Part shown: positions 43,901-52,782 of the stretch, piece by piece
Numbering within the stretch: position 1 is the first letter of the stretch
How the letters are laid out: every line of letters begins with the position of its first letter
NCBI GenBank assembly: GCA_949373145.1
Contig: CASICI010000007.1
Location: forward strand, 59,499 to 123,498
Length of the DNA: 64,000 bases
Reading direction: 5' to 3'
DNA from: an uncultured Phycisphaerales bacterium
Lineage (GTDB): Bacteria > Planctomycetota > Phycisphaerae > Phycisphaerales > SM1A02
Translations under genes and position numbers: made by a program
Notes under the pieces: model-generated
The model's input: only the letters and a program-made list of their open reading frames with translations
What the model was told of the DNA's origin: nothing
The model's database searches: none

Positions 43901-45903
43901 GACTCATCAGGCTCTCCAGAGCGGAGTCCTACAGGTTGGTGAATGAAGAAGAGAAGCTGGCCAAGGAACTGGAGCGTCTCATCGAATGTTGTGAGTCCGG
44001 ACTTACACCGACCGAACGTCTACGTGTCGTTTCACTTGCCAGCGGGCAGGAAGACGATTCGCTGGTATTCGATCAGCTGCAGAAAGTCGCCGATTCGGAC
44101 GACCTCAAGACGATGCGAATTGCTCTTGAGGCAGGTCTTGCCACAGGCTGGACTGGCACGCAGACACTGAGTGACCGTATTGCCGAAAAATCAAACCGAA
44201 CGCTCGACAGACTCGCGTCATTCAGAATGCAGCTCTCCAACGAGTCGGAGGGAATGATTCGAGACGAGTTGTCGCAAATCCGCTCGACTCCGGAGTTCGC
44301 GAGTTCTGTGGATCTTCGCTTCGAGCTGCTCTTGCTCGAAGCCGAAATCGAATTGAGCGCCGCACTCAGGCTGATGAGCCAGTACAACGATGCCGTTGAA
44401 TCCGTCGGCCTCGCTTCGATGAGCGGAGATACTGATCAACTCGCCCTGCGCCGTGATGATGAGAACTCACTTCGAGCTCAAATTCTGAACTACTTCAGAA
44501 AGGGAATCGCCACCTCCGACATGGCAATGGGGGTCAATGCCTCCGATCCAAGGCCATACCTCAGAAAGCACACGATGCTTCAGGCTCTGAATGAGTTGCA
44601 ACATTCGGAGATGGTCCAGACCGACATGATCGAGAATGCGAAGCGCGGTCGCGATATCAGCCCCATGAGTTGGGCCACGAATTCAAATCTCGTGCGAGCC
44701 TACATGACGTCCGGTCAGGGTCAGAATGCAATGCAGACCATCGACCAATATCTCAGGCGAGGAGGGGCCGATCCTCGTTCGCGTTCAGCGATCGCACAGA
44801 TCGCTCGTTCCGAAAGAATGCCCGGTCTTGCGGTGCCACCCATGAAGGTCGCGATGAAGGCCAATCCCATGGATCCTGAATGGCCACGTGACATCGCCTT
44901 GCTTCTTCTCATGGCTGGTGACACCAAGGGTGCCGCCGAGATGTGGTGGAACGTCATCGAACTCGACAAGTCACCAGAAGCGATCGAGGCATTCATCGAT
45001 CTTGAATTCCGTCAGGACAAGCCGAATCTCGATCGTCTGGATGAACTCTTCAAACTCGCTCCCGGCGTCATCGAAAGTCGCCCGGTTCTCAAGGCAGCCA
45101 AGGCGCTCACACTTTCCATGCAACCCGGCCAGGCCCGCCGTGCCCAGCGCCTGATGTCCGAAGCGTACTTCGATGCGAAGGCGATGGTCGACGCCGGTGA
45201 ACCATCAATCATCATCGACCGAATGCTCACGTATTTCTTCAAGTTGAACGCTGATGTGGTGTCTCTCAAGCAACTTTCCGAACGTCTGCAGGTGCTCATC
45301 GAGGGCCCGCTTGGAGCGCATGAATATGCAGGTCTCGCCGCGATCGCCTTCGATCGCAACACGCTTGGTGGTTCGGACCTCGTTGCTGGTGCCGACTATC
45401 TGGAGAAGGCGATCGCTTCCGTGAATTCGGACATCACCTACAAGAAGGCTCTCATGCAGCAGATCTCGACCGTGCTGTACAGCAGTGGCCGATGTGGTGA
45501 TGCAATCGAGGTACTCACCGAACTGATTGCCATGGGTGATGAACAGGCAAGCACCCTGAACAATCTCGCTTACATGGTCATCGAGTGTGAAAACAATCCT
45601 CAGAAGGCCCTCGGCTATTCGACACGTGCGATCAGAAACAATCGAAATGTCTCGTCGTATCTGGATACTCATGGCTACATTCTCTTCAAGGTCGGCGATC
45701 TCGAAGAAGCATTCAGAAACCTCAAGCGTTCGGTGATTCTCCAGTCATCGTCCTCGAATCTCCTGAATCTTTCGGAGGTATACGAGGCAATGGGTAATAA
45801 AGGCGAGGCCATGGTCACGCTGCAACGACTTGAACGCGAGTTTCCTCAGCTCAGCCCCGATAAACAGAAACGCGCAAAAGCACTGATCTCAAGACTCCAA
45901 TAG
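40993..45903 (+). CDS. giant membrane-anchored TPR-repeat protein of the exopolysaccharide locus
   Basis: A 1636-aa protein with one N-terminal helix (FIAILAGALLFACVGIAAIAFYII) and nothing but helical repeats behind it. TPR-like units are obvious at the start (NYDDALNYIGRAIGKDPSN), in the middle (LGRNQEAVESMRLAFNKSPGN) and near the C-terminus (CGDAIEVLTELIAMGDEQ; NPQKALGYSTRAIRNN; DLEEAFRNLKRSVILQ). The repeats in between are degenerate. PEP-CTERM exosortase clusters often carry a large TPR lipoprotein (PrsT-like) of about 900 aa; this one is nearly twice that. It would sit in the periplasm and bridge export partners. It starts inside the exosortase stop. Confidence 0.82.
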   Translation: MASKLNKKFIAILAGALLFACVGIAAIAFYIISGDANRAYQNAMDEEKQGNYDDALNYIGRAIGKDPSNQSYYDDYERILLQVVPETEAEAVERYQRQYIPLMEQRIGFFQGDSEAWSDLLQIYLDRANVFPLPVYWEAVMDASGRMLEEFPEEGPANRFARDTRLLAMSKTYDLLKLNEQDEFNSTLDEALASDSPSSIVWEVGMKRRIEDAVGYKNSNDTLRLSQALMGEKDGFDVLFEGFSKSGMEYTPGIRQARLKRLLLMNTPPLDEIGDEKTLADEYFREVCDRMLAAGPDAVDPVDVDDVRSMLTTGIMDLNDSRPKVLELFEAGVLPLDLQLLYASNYIIEDPTGAAEVSRAIIAAPRESVGLMSLVQPTARRNASIVLFDSAFNAFFIAENDPDAENLVTISDIEANAQIVKNLFAGVASQKDVELYIDGSLAILEDDMSLARAKLSELQNSNFIKRNGIATRYLPRLILAFQKTGERGAATEVLADFLSGVPIDKLGPLRISYALELLNQGRKNEGIIQLNGVLKGDPGNKAALSLLQQASENSAQLGSIVESSSTVADRSYQRIQNAVSEGRLEDALQMAQVLSELSDDDNTKNLVALLYFRLNRFEEAEQTLNEISDSDQSLAAQQLRLLMSSDDPIERLRLSSAVVHDDPASQNALFFSDLLRYVRANDVSDESERALIAAAFDEAINDLSLDRDVRRNFFGTTLLADSLNLGTAESGEMTRRVLEAIRSVENDEVELVNTEAVFASHNGDYQRSIELLQPLIDRGIASEETYLMHALGLESLGRNQEAVESMRLAFNKSPGNVYLIKRYANLLESVGERDRALGVLRNAVLAPVTRGLILEQWLAIEAEVGNSDVALAERQAIYESDITDSIGMSEPIINMYNAVKYAQLLMTVAPNRIYILNNQGSPRFTANSWNALGAKQRRELLSDCRQTLQERGFNTLDSLEKNARNQDEVRLIRLSRAESYRLVNEEEKLAKELERLIECCESGLTPTERLRVVSLASGQEDDSLVFDQLQKVADSDDLKTMRIALEAGLATGWTGTQTLSDRIAEKSNRTLDRLASFRMQLSNESEGMIRDELSQIRSTPEFASSVDLRFELLLLEAEIELSAALRLMSQYNDAVESVGLASMSGDTDQLALRRDDENSLRAQILNYFRKGIATSDMAMGVNASDPRPYLRKHTMLQALNELQHSEMVQTDMIENAKRGRDISPMSWATNSNLVRAYMTSGQGQNAMQTIDQYLRRGGADPRSRSAIAQIARSERMPGLAVPPMKVAMKANPMDPEWPRDIALLLLMAGDTKGAAEMWWNVIELDKSPEAIEAFIDLEFRQDKPNLDRLDELFKLAPGVIESRPVLKAAKALTLSMQPGQARRAQRLMSEAYFDAKAMVDAGEPSIIIDRMLTYFFKLNADVVSLKQLSERLQVLIEGPLGAHEYAGLAAIAFDRNTLGGSDLVAGADYLEKAIASVNSDITYKKALMQQISTVLYSSGRCGDAIEVLTELIAMGDEQASTLNNLAYMVIECENNPQKALGYSTRAIRNNRNVSSYLDTHGYILFKVGDLEEAFRNLKRSVILQSSSSNLLNLSEVYEAMGNKGEAMVTLQRLEREFPQLSPDKQKRAKALISRLQ

Positions 45904-45915
45904 GATTCGCATGCG

Positions 45916-48144
45916 GTGAATTCCGCTGCAATGCCCCCCCCCACACTTACGGACAGACCCATGACAGCACAACCAAAAACCAGGAACACTTCCACCAAGC
46001 AGGGACCCAAGAGTTCCTCAGGATCCCTTGGTGGAACAAAGTCCATAGACCCGATCCGATTGCTTCGGCAGAACTTCTGGATCCTTATTGCGACTTTCGT
46101 GGCGAGTATCTTTGTCGGTACGGTCGTGTTCTTCGCCCTCAGCTTCCTCATGCCCAGATATCAGGGTCGTGTCGTCTTCGAACTGAATTCAGAGCTCAGT
46201 ACCGCTGATGACGTGGTCAGCTCCGACTCAAGGAATGCTGATACCGTCACTCGTCTGGCGAAGACTGAAATGAGTCGAATCATCAGTCCGGGTGTCATGA
46301 CAGGCGCACTGCAGAACCGTGACCTGAGATCCACAGAATGGGCATCTCAGTTCTTCATTGATGGTGCTTTCGACATGACCGAGGCATTGGTCGAGCTCGA
46401 AGACACTCTGGCCGTCTCGCACCCGCGAGATACGAACACCTTCCAGGCGCTCTGGGCCGGTCGATCCAAGTCCGATGTCCCCGTCGTTCTCAGAGCCGTG
46501 ACGGATTCGTACGTCAACGCCTTGAACACCATCGAAGACGTTCGATTCCAGGGTAACCTCAAGATGTTCACCAGAGACCGTGACGATCTTGAGAGTGAGA
46601 TCAGCATGATCGAGACTGCTCGTCAGAATTTCGTTCGTGAGAACAACATCACGTCACTCAATGAAGCCGTCAACGAGCGCAACAAGCGAAGTGAAAGTCT
46701 CAACGAGGAGATCACCGACACCCGGACCAAGGCGAAACTGATTTCTTCGCGAATCAACCAGCTTCAGGCCAAATTGGCCGGCCAGCTTGACCCTTCAAAC
46801 GACGAAATCCGGATGGCGGAGCAGGAGTCCTCTCTCAGAATCCTGAAGCAGGGCATCCAGGACATCAGAATCGCACTCAACACTCAGCGAGCGCGTCTGT
46901 CAGACACGCACCCCGCCGTCAGCAGATTGCAGAAACGGCTGGAATCCGCGGAGGAGGAATATGCCGTCTCGTTGAACGAGATCATCCAGAGAAACCTCAA
47001 TGCCGACTACAAGGAAGGCATGGACCAGCAGTCCAGCCTTGAGGGTCTCTTGACCTCGCTTGAGAGTGACTACACGGAGGTGACTCAGAGCCTCCGCGAC
47101 TATGCCTCCGCACTTGGTGAATTGACCTCGCTCGAGCGTCGACTCGAGAACACCATGCAGGAACGCGACGATCTCGATCGCACCATCGCCGATCTCAATC
47201 AGTTACGAGTTCGATCCGATGCCTCGAAGGTTCGCGTCATGCAGCCTGCCAAGCTTCCCAATGAACGCTCATTCCCCAAGGCTGAGACGATCATTCCTGC
47301 GACCATGATCGTCATGGTCGGCCTTGTGGCAGGCGTGATCTTCCTCATCGCCGTCCTCGACAACAGGCTCAGATCACCGAGTGATTTCGCATCGATCCCG
47401 GATGGTCGTCTGCTTGGCATCCTCCCCGATGCACAAGACGATCCGACCGGAATCGAATCGGTCGACATGGTCGTTCGTGATGAGCCTGATTCGGTCCTCT
47501 CCGAGACCTATCGTCAATGTGCGGCTCGTATCACACGTGAGATGGATTCAGCTGGTCACAAGTCCTTGCTCGTCATGAGTGGGATGCCTGAGTCGGGTAC
47601 CACCACCGTCATCGTCAATGTCGCGAATTCCATTCATGCCACCGGGCGCAGCGTGGTGTTGATCGACACCAATTTCAGACGGCCACGTCTCGAGTCCGCC
47701 GCAGGCGTCGAGCCTTCTCGTCAGGGGCTTGGAGATGTTCTCGCCGGTGAAGCACCCATCGAGTCGGTGATCAGTGAACATGACGACAGCTTCGACCTGA
47801 TCGGACCTGGCAGTGAACTGAACCGTGTCTTCGAACGACTCAACACGCAGAAATTCGATGACTCCCTCAGACGTCTCACGGAGCTCTATGACGTGGTGAT
47901 CCTCGATGGACCTCCCGGAGTCGTCTCTGGTGATGCTCTGATGCTTGCCTCCAAGTGTGACGCGACGATTCTCGTCGTGAGATCCGGAGGCGAGGAGCGA
48001 GGTCTCGTCGGTCGATTGATCGGTCAGTTGAACCAGCTTGATGCTTCGTTCATCGGAATCATCTTCAATCGTCCTCGCAACACTGCAGGTGGATACTTCA
48101 AGAAGAACTTCAAGACGATGGCCAGCTATACGGCAAAGGATTGA
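45916..48144 (+). CDS. Wzz-type chain-length protein with a degenerate BY-kinase domain
   Basis: 742 aa from a GTG at 45916 (AGGA ten bases upstream) or about 727 from an ATG at 45961. Two membrane helices (FWILIATFVASIFVGTVVFFALSFL near the start; TIIPATMIVMVGLVAGVIFL about 455-474) flank a coiled-coil periplasmic region, as in PCP polysaccharide co-polymerases. The cytoplasmic end resembles a bacterial tyrosine kinase: SVLSETYRQCAARI, a P-loop, IDTNFRRPRLES and YDVVILDGPPGVVSGDAL. The P-loop reads SGMPESGTTTVIV, with Thr where GKST has Lys, and the Walker A' DxD is DTN. The tail lacks a tyrosine cluster. It is probably a pseudokinase. Confidence 0.85.
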   Translation: MNSAAMPPPTLTDRPMTAQPKTRNTSTKQGPKSSSGSLGGTKSIDPIRLLRQNFWILIATFVASIFVGTVVFFALSFLMPRYQGRVVFELNSELSTADDVVSSDSRNADTVTRLAKTEMSRIISPGVMTGALQNRDLRSTEWASQFFIDGAFDMTEALVELEDTLAVSHPRDTNTFQALWAGRSKSDVPVVLRAVTDSYVNALNTIEDVRFQGNLKMFTRDRDDLESEISMIETARQNFVRENNITSLNEAVNERNKRSESLNEEITDTRTKAKLISSRINQLQAKLAGQLDPSNDEIRMAEQESSLRILKQGIQDIRIALNTQRARLSDTHPAVSRLQKRLESAEEEYAVSLNEIIQRNLNADYKEGMDQQSSLEGLLTSLESDYTEVTQSLRDYASALGELTSLERRLENTMQERDDLDRTIADLNQLRVRSDASKVRVMQPAKLPNERSFPKAETIIPATMIVMVGLVAGVIFLIAVLDNRLRSPSDFASIPDGRLLGILPDAQDDPTGIESVDMVVRDEPDSVLSETYRQCAARITREMDSAGHKSLLVMSGMPESGTTTVIVNVANSIHATGRSVVLIDTNFRRPRLESAAGVEPSRQGLGDVLAGEAPIESVISEHDDSFDLIGPGSELNRVFERLNTQKFDDSLRRLTELYDVVILDGPPGVVSGDALMLASKCDATILVVRSGGEERGLVGRLIGQLNQLDASFIGIIFNRPRNTAGGYFKKNFKTMASYTAKD

Positions 48145-49154
48145 TGGTCCTCACGATGACTGCAAGTGAATCACAACACGTGCTCGTCACGGGAGGTTCC
48201 GGATTCATAGGTTCGCACCTGGTGGATCATCTTCTTCAACTCGGCCACCGTGTCGATGTCGTCGATGATCTCTCCACAGGCAGACTCTCGAACCTGGAGC
48301 CGCTTCTCTCCAAACATTCCGACCGTCTGAGCTTCGTTCATTCCGATCTCTCGGCGTGGCTGGTCGGTGCGGGTTCTGGTTCCCGGTTCGATGCGATCTA
48401 TCACCTTGCGGCAGCGGTGGGGGTGAAACTCGTCGTGGATGACCCCATCAGCACCATCGAGACGAACATCATGCAGACTTCCGCGGTGCTCGGTCATGTG
48501 ACTGCGCACGGGATACCGCTCTTCATCGCCTCCACCAGTGAAGTCTACGGCAAGAGTGACTCGATTCCGTTTCATGAAGAGAGCGACATCACGTTCGGTC
48601 CCACCAGTCGTTCGCGGTGGTCATACGCCTGTTCGAAGGCGATCGACGAATATCTTGGTCTGGCCCATGCGAAACGACACGGAACACCCATCGTCATCGC
48701 ACGGTTCTTCAATACGGTGGGACCAAGGCAGGTCGGGACCTATGGGATGGTTCTACCGTCATTCGTCCATGCCGCTCTTTCCGGTCGGCCCTTGCAGGTC
48801 TACGGAGACGGTGAGCAGTCGCGCTGCTTCTGCGATGTTCGTGACATCGTTCCGGTTCTTCCGAAGATGCTTGCCAATGTGGAGTGTCACGGTCGAGTGT
48901 TCAATCTCGGGAACGACCACTCGATCACCATCAATGAACTCGCACGTCTGGTCCGCGACACACTCGGTTCGACTTCGGACATAGAGAAGATTCCCTACGA
49001 CGAAGCATACGCGCCCGGATTCGAGGATCTCGTCGCTCGCGCGCCCGATCTCGGTCGGATCAGAGAGGTACTCGAGTTCGCCCCGTCGGTCTCATTGGTG
49101 CAGACGATTCGTGATCTTGCTGCCATTGCTGATCTCGAAGGTGGTGCTTCATGA
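48144..49154 (+). CDS. NAD-dependent sugar-nucleotide epimerase/dehydratase
   Basis: About 336 aa; the ATG at 48144 overlaps the previous stop (TGATG), and another ATG is at 48156. It is an extended SDR with the NAD loop VTGGSGFIGSHLVDHLLQLG, DLSTG, the Ser-Tyr-Lys active site STSEVYG and YACSKAIDEYLGL, and RFFNTVGPRQVGTYG. The specific substrate (UDP-glucuronate decarboxylation, epimerisation or dehydration) cannot be settled from sequence alone; the length and RFFNTVGPRQ block fit UDP-glucose 4-epimerase/UDP-xylose synthase relatives. It supplies an activated sugar for the locus and overlaps the next gene by four bases. Confidence 0.9.
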   Translation: MVLTMTASESQHVLVTGGSGFIGSHLVDHLLQLGHRVDVVDDLSTGRLSNLEPLLSKHSDRLSFVHSDLSAWLVGAGSGSRFDAIYHLAAAVGVKLVVDDPISTIETNIMQTSAVLGHVTAHGIPLFIASTSEVYGKSDSIPFHEESDITFGPTSRSRWSYACSKAIDEYLGLAHAKRHGTPIVIARFFNTVGPRQVGTYGMVLPSFVHAALSGRPLQVYGDGEQSRCFCDVRDIVPVLPKMLANVECHGRVFNLGNDHSITINELARLVRDTLGSTSDIEKIPYDEAYAPGFEDLVARAPDLGRIREVLEFAPSVSLVQTIRDLAAIADLEGGAS

Positions 49155-50427
49155 ACGACCTCGACCTCGACCTCGACCTCGACGGCAACTTGGTTCTGGA
49201 GCCCTCGTTCCTTGATTTCATGGGTGGCTCTATCCAGTCCGTGGATCAAGCCACCGCCAGCTCGATGCTGAACGCCTATGTGCCGGTATTTTTCGTGTCA
49301 TTCATCGTGACCATTCTTCTGACTCCCGTGATTCGTCATCTCGCCGTGAAATGCGGGATCATCGATCATCCTGACGGTGATCGGAAGGTCCACAAGTTTC
49401 CGATCGCCTATCTCGGTGGCGTCGCGGTTCTCGGCGGGCTGTGTGCCGGTCTTCTGTACAGTTACATTTTTCCTGCCGACGTTCCCATCAACTTCGAAAT
49501 GGTGCCCATCGGCGTGCTGCTCGGCATGTTTGCAATCTCGCTGACCGGTTTCATGGACGATGTCTGGCACTGGGATCCACGGCTCAAGATCGCCGGTCAA
49601 CTGGTGGCTGCCGCAGGTCTCACTCTTTCGGGAATCGGCACCAACGTCGCTTCCGGCATCCTGGTCCCATTCTTCGGTCTTCCGGAGACGGTTCTCTTCT
49701 CCATTGGTGATGTCGGCCTCCGGTCCGCCGACATCTATTACTGGGCTGGCACGTTTCTCACGGCCTTCTTCGTCATCGGTGGGTGCAACTCGGCCAACCT
49801 CATCGACGGTCTGGATGGTCTGCTCACCGGTACCCGCGGCGGTGATGGCAATCGGTTTCCTCGTGATCTCCATGCTCATCGCGATCGGACTCCAGGATCC
49901 CGAAGGTCAGCGACAATTCGATGGTGCACGGATCATTCTCTGCTTTTCGCTTCTCGGCGTTCTACTCGGGTTCCTTCCTTACAACTTCAATCCGGCGGTC
50001 ATCTTCCTCGGAGACTGTGGCAGTCTCCTGATCGGATACATGTGCGTGGTGATCATCCTGATGCTTGGCGAAATGGGATACACCCACCTGGTCATCGCCG
50101 GTCTCTTCGTCTTTTCTCTTCCCATCATGGACACCTTGCTGGCGATCATCAGGCGCAAGCTCGCAGGCCTTCCAATGTCGGCGGCCGATTCAGGCCATAT
50201 TCACCACATGCTCCTTCGCTATTTCAAAAGGCAACGTCAGGAAATCGGTGCTCTCGCTCTATTTTCTGACTTCATTGTTCGCGCTTTTCGGCATCGTTCT
50301 CTCCTACCTGTTCATCTTTCAGGTGGTTCAGGGACGATTCATCTATGCCGCATTCGTGGTCGTGTTCAGTTTCATCTGTGTGATCGCGATCAAATCCGCT
50401 CTTAGAAAGCAGTGGGAAACCGCTTGA
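49151..50427 (+). pseudogene. WecA/TagO-like undecaprenyl-phosphate sugar-1-phosphate transferase, two frame breaks
   Basis: A polytopic membrane transferase that loads the first sugar phosphate onto undecaprenyl phosphate. Frame one carries IDHPDGDRKVHKFPIAYLGG, GFMDDVWHWDPRLKIAGQL and NSANLIDGLDGLLTG. Frame two continues AAVMAIGFLVISML, NFNPAVIFLGDCGSLLIGY and SGHIHHMLLR. Frame three ends with LYFLTSLFALFGIVLSYLF. Deleting one base in CCC 49833-49835 and one in AAA 50242-50244 would rejoin them to about 424 residues. All expected Asp- and His-rich motifs are intact otherwise, so the gene is probably functional and mis-sequenced. Its start overlaps the epimerase stop. Confidence 0.88.
49160..49183 (+). 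repeat. in-frame hexanucleotide repeat at the N-terminus of the WecA-like gene
   Basis: Four copies of CTCGAC encode LDLDLDLD directly after MND. The six-base unit keeps the reading frame, so copy-number change would lengthen or shorten an acidic cytoplasmic N-terminus without switching the gene off. Confidence 0.8.
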
Positions 50428-50557
50428 AGATTCCGAGGATCTTCCAGGTCATATGGCCCTTCTTCGCGAGGTGTCAGATCCAGACGCCCTCCGCCGAAGA
50501 GCCGGGTTCTGCAACTGAAAGAGGCTGACGACAGCCGCCTGTTGAATACTCCACCTC

Positions 50558-51751
50558 ATGCATCAACCTCCTCGCACAACCTCGCTGCCGATCCGCCTGG
50601 GCATCATGTCCAATGGCGACCCCACGGACGGGCGGACGTGGTCCGGGGTGCCCACTTCGATTCTGAAGCATCTCGAACCGATGGTTGATTCCGTCGTCTA
50701 CCTTCCCGCCGGTTCGGTGCCCAGCCGCAGACGAAAATGGGAAGGATGCCGAAAAGGGCTCTCTCGCGCCCTTGGTCATCGTGCTCTTCCCCATTTCGAC
50801 CGTGGCCATCTGGCAAGACGAGTGGATTCCATCTCCGACGCCGCCCGCCGAGAATCAGTCGATGCGGTCCTCGGAATCACCGTCGACCAGTTCATCGCCA
50901 ACGTCGATCTCGATGTGCCGCTCATCCATCATTCGGATACGACCTTCCTCGGTCTCGAGGATTGGTACCCGGAAGTCACGAATCTCTGGCCGGCAGCCAG
51001 TCGCCGAGGGCACGAAATCACCCGCGAAGCGATTCGTCGCTCCGATCACTCGACCTTTCCATCCCGCTGGGCCGCGAATCAGGCGATTGAACACTACGAC
51101 GCCGCGCCCGATCGAACGACTGTGATTCCGTACGGATGCAACCTGCTGAATCCTCCCGCCCGCGACGTAACCCTTCGACGAAACGTCGAAACGGGCGCCT
51201 GCAGGCTCCTGTTCATCGGCCGCGACTGGATCCGCAAGGGTGGCCCGCTGGTGCTCGAGACCTTGAGGATCCTTCGGGACCGAGGCATCGATGCCTCCCT
51301 GACCGTGGTTGGCACCACTCCACCCCAGACGGATCTTCCGGTCGAGACCATCGGTTTTCTCAACCAGCAGGTCACCGAGGATCTCGAGCGCTATCGATCT
51401 CTCTGGCGAGAGGCGACCTTCCTCTTCATGCCCAGCCGGGCGGAGACTTTCGGCGCGGTGTACGCCGAAGCGGCGGCCAATGGCGTTCCCTCGATCGCCC
51501 TTGACATCGGTGGCGTGGGAGACGCCGTCGTGGACGGGGAGAACGGACGGCTGCTGCCACGCGAATCGGATGCGGAGAGCTGTGCTCGAACCATCAGCGA
51601 ATTGCTCGATGCGCCGGACGCGTACGAACGACTGGTTCGGAGTTCCCGCGATCGATACGAGACCACCCTCCACTGGAACGTCTGGTGCACGAGCACCCTT
51701 GCGATTCTCGAGGGCATCCTCGAGGACCGAAAGAAGGCAAAGATTCGATGA
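50558..51751 (+). CDS. glycosyltransferase, GT4-like
   Basis: A 397-aa GT-B fold enzyme. The C-terminal donor-binding half has LLFIGRDWIRKGGPLVLETL, TVVGTTPP and the signature PSRAETFGAVYAEAAANGVPSIA with the catalytic E-x7-E spacing (ETFGAVYAE), then GGVGDAVVDGENGRLL. The N-terminal half is more variable. The start at 50558 lacks a good ribosome site, and one further in (about 50606, MSNGDPTD) is possible. It lies about 130 bases after the WecA-like gene and overlaps the kelch gene by four bases. Confidence 0.85.
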   Translation: MHQPPRTTSLPIRLGIMSNGDPTDGRTWSGVPTSILKHLEPMVDSVVYLPAGSVPSRRRKWEGCRKGLSRALGHRALPHFDRGHLARRVDSISDAARRESVDAVLGITVDQFIANVDLDVPLIHHSDTTFLGLEDWYPEVTNLWPAASRRGHEITREAIRRSDHSTFPSRWAANQAIEHYDAAPDRTTVIPYGCNLLNPPARDVTLRRNVETGACRLLFIGRDWIRKGGPLVLETLRILRDRGIDASLTVVGTTPPQTDLPVETIGFLNQQVTEDLERYRSLWREATFLFMPSRAETFGAVYAEAAANGVPSIALDIGGVGDAVVDGENGRLLPRESDAESCARTISELLDAPDAYERLVRSSRDRYETTLHWNVWCTSTLAILEGILEDRKKAKIR

Positions 51752-52782
51752 CGTTCGCACCCCAAGGGAAAATGCGAGAAGCCGCTCCCGCTCCCATCGC
51801 CAGGTTCGAGAGTGGCGTGGGCGTGATCAGGGGCTGCATGTACGTGGTGGGCGGTCACCTCGAACCGGAGCTCTCGGCCACCGCGGCGATGTATCGATAC
51901 GATCCTTCGGACGACTCCTGGACCAAGCTGGCCGATGCTCCGCGGGAGATTAGTCACGTCACCGCCACCGTGGTGGGTGATCAACACCTGTGGCTCGTCG
52001 GGGGATACGTGGGACAACACCCCGGTACCGGAATCGCCGAGTCCTACCGGTATGACGTCAGCCGCAACGTCTGGGAGGAAGGCCCTCCGCTGCCCGCGAT
52101 CCGGGCATCCGGCGGACTCGCCTGCATCGACGGACGTCTCCACTACTTCGGAGGGCTCGATGCCGATCGTTCCACCAACCGTGACGACCACTGGATTCTG
52201 GACCCCGCGGCCGGGAAAGGCTGGGAGACCGCGCGTCCGATGCCCATGGCTCGGACCCACGCTGCGACCGCGATCTACGGCGGCGGGATCTACGCGATCG
52301 GCGGACACTACGGGCACGATGTCCCCGGACGTCCGGGCGTGATCGATCCCTCGGCCGATCTCGATGCGGTGCATCGCTACGATCCGATCTCCGATTCCTG
52401 GGAGGAACGCCGCCCGCTTCCGCACCGTCGTTCCCATTGCGAGCCCGGAACCTTCGTGCACGAAGGACGAATCTACTGTGCCGGAGGCCGTTCCATCGGT
52501 TCGTTCGGTGAACTGCTCCGAGAGGATCGTCCTCTTTCCACTCGAATCAGACGCATCCTGGTGAAAGCCGCCCGCAAGCTGAAGCACGGCGCTTCGAGCG
52601 CGGGAGTCGACGATCTTCTTTGCTACGATCCGTCGAGCGATCGCTGGTCCTCGATCATGAAGCTCGGCCGCACTCTCTACGCACCCGCAGCCGTCTGCAT
52701 CGAAGGCGAGATGATTCTCACCAACGGTGGAGGCCGAGGCTGGCAGGATCCATCGGACCGGACGATTCGAATCCACCTTTGA
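51748..52782 (+). CDS. kelch-repeat beta-propeller protein
   Basis: A 344-aa protein starting within the stop of the glycosyltransferase gene (ATGA). Five to six kelch blades are visible: GCMYVVGGHLEPE, LWLVGGYVGQHP, LHYFGGLDADRS, IYAIGGHYGHDV, IYCAGGRSIGSF and MILTNGGGR. Each double glycine is followed by the usual WxxxxPMP or YDPxSDxW motif. There is no signal peptide, unlike NanM-type sugar epimerases or galactose oxidases, so it is probably cytoplasmic. Its coupling to a glycosyltransferase suggests sugar binding or a scaffold role. Confidence 0.85.
   Translation: MTFAPQGKMREAAPAPIARFESGVGVIRGCMYVVGGHLEPELSATAAMYRYDPSDDSWTKLADAPREISHVTATVVGDQHLWLVGGYVGQHPGTGIAESYRYDVSRNVWEEGPPLPAIRASGGLACIDGRLHYFGGLDADRSTNRDDHWILDPAAGKGWETARPMPMARTHAATAIYGGGIYAIGGHYGHDVPGRPGVIDPSADLDAVHRYDPISDSWEERRPLPHRRSHCEPGTFVHEGRIYCAGGRSIGSFGELLREDRPLSTRIRRILVKAARKLKHGASSAGVDDLLCYDPSSDRWSSIMKLGRTLYAPAAVCIEGEMILTNGGGRGWQDPSDRTIRIHL

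Noticed and set aside
49140..49260. Phase-variable contingency repeat at the CTCGAC run
   Set aside because: The six-base unit keeps the reading frame, so it cannot switch the gene off by slippage.
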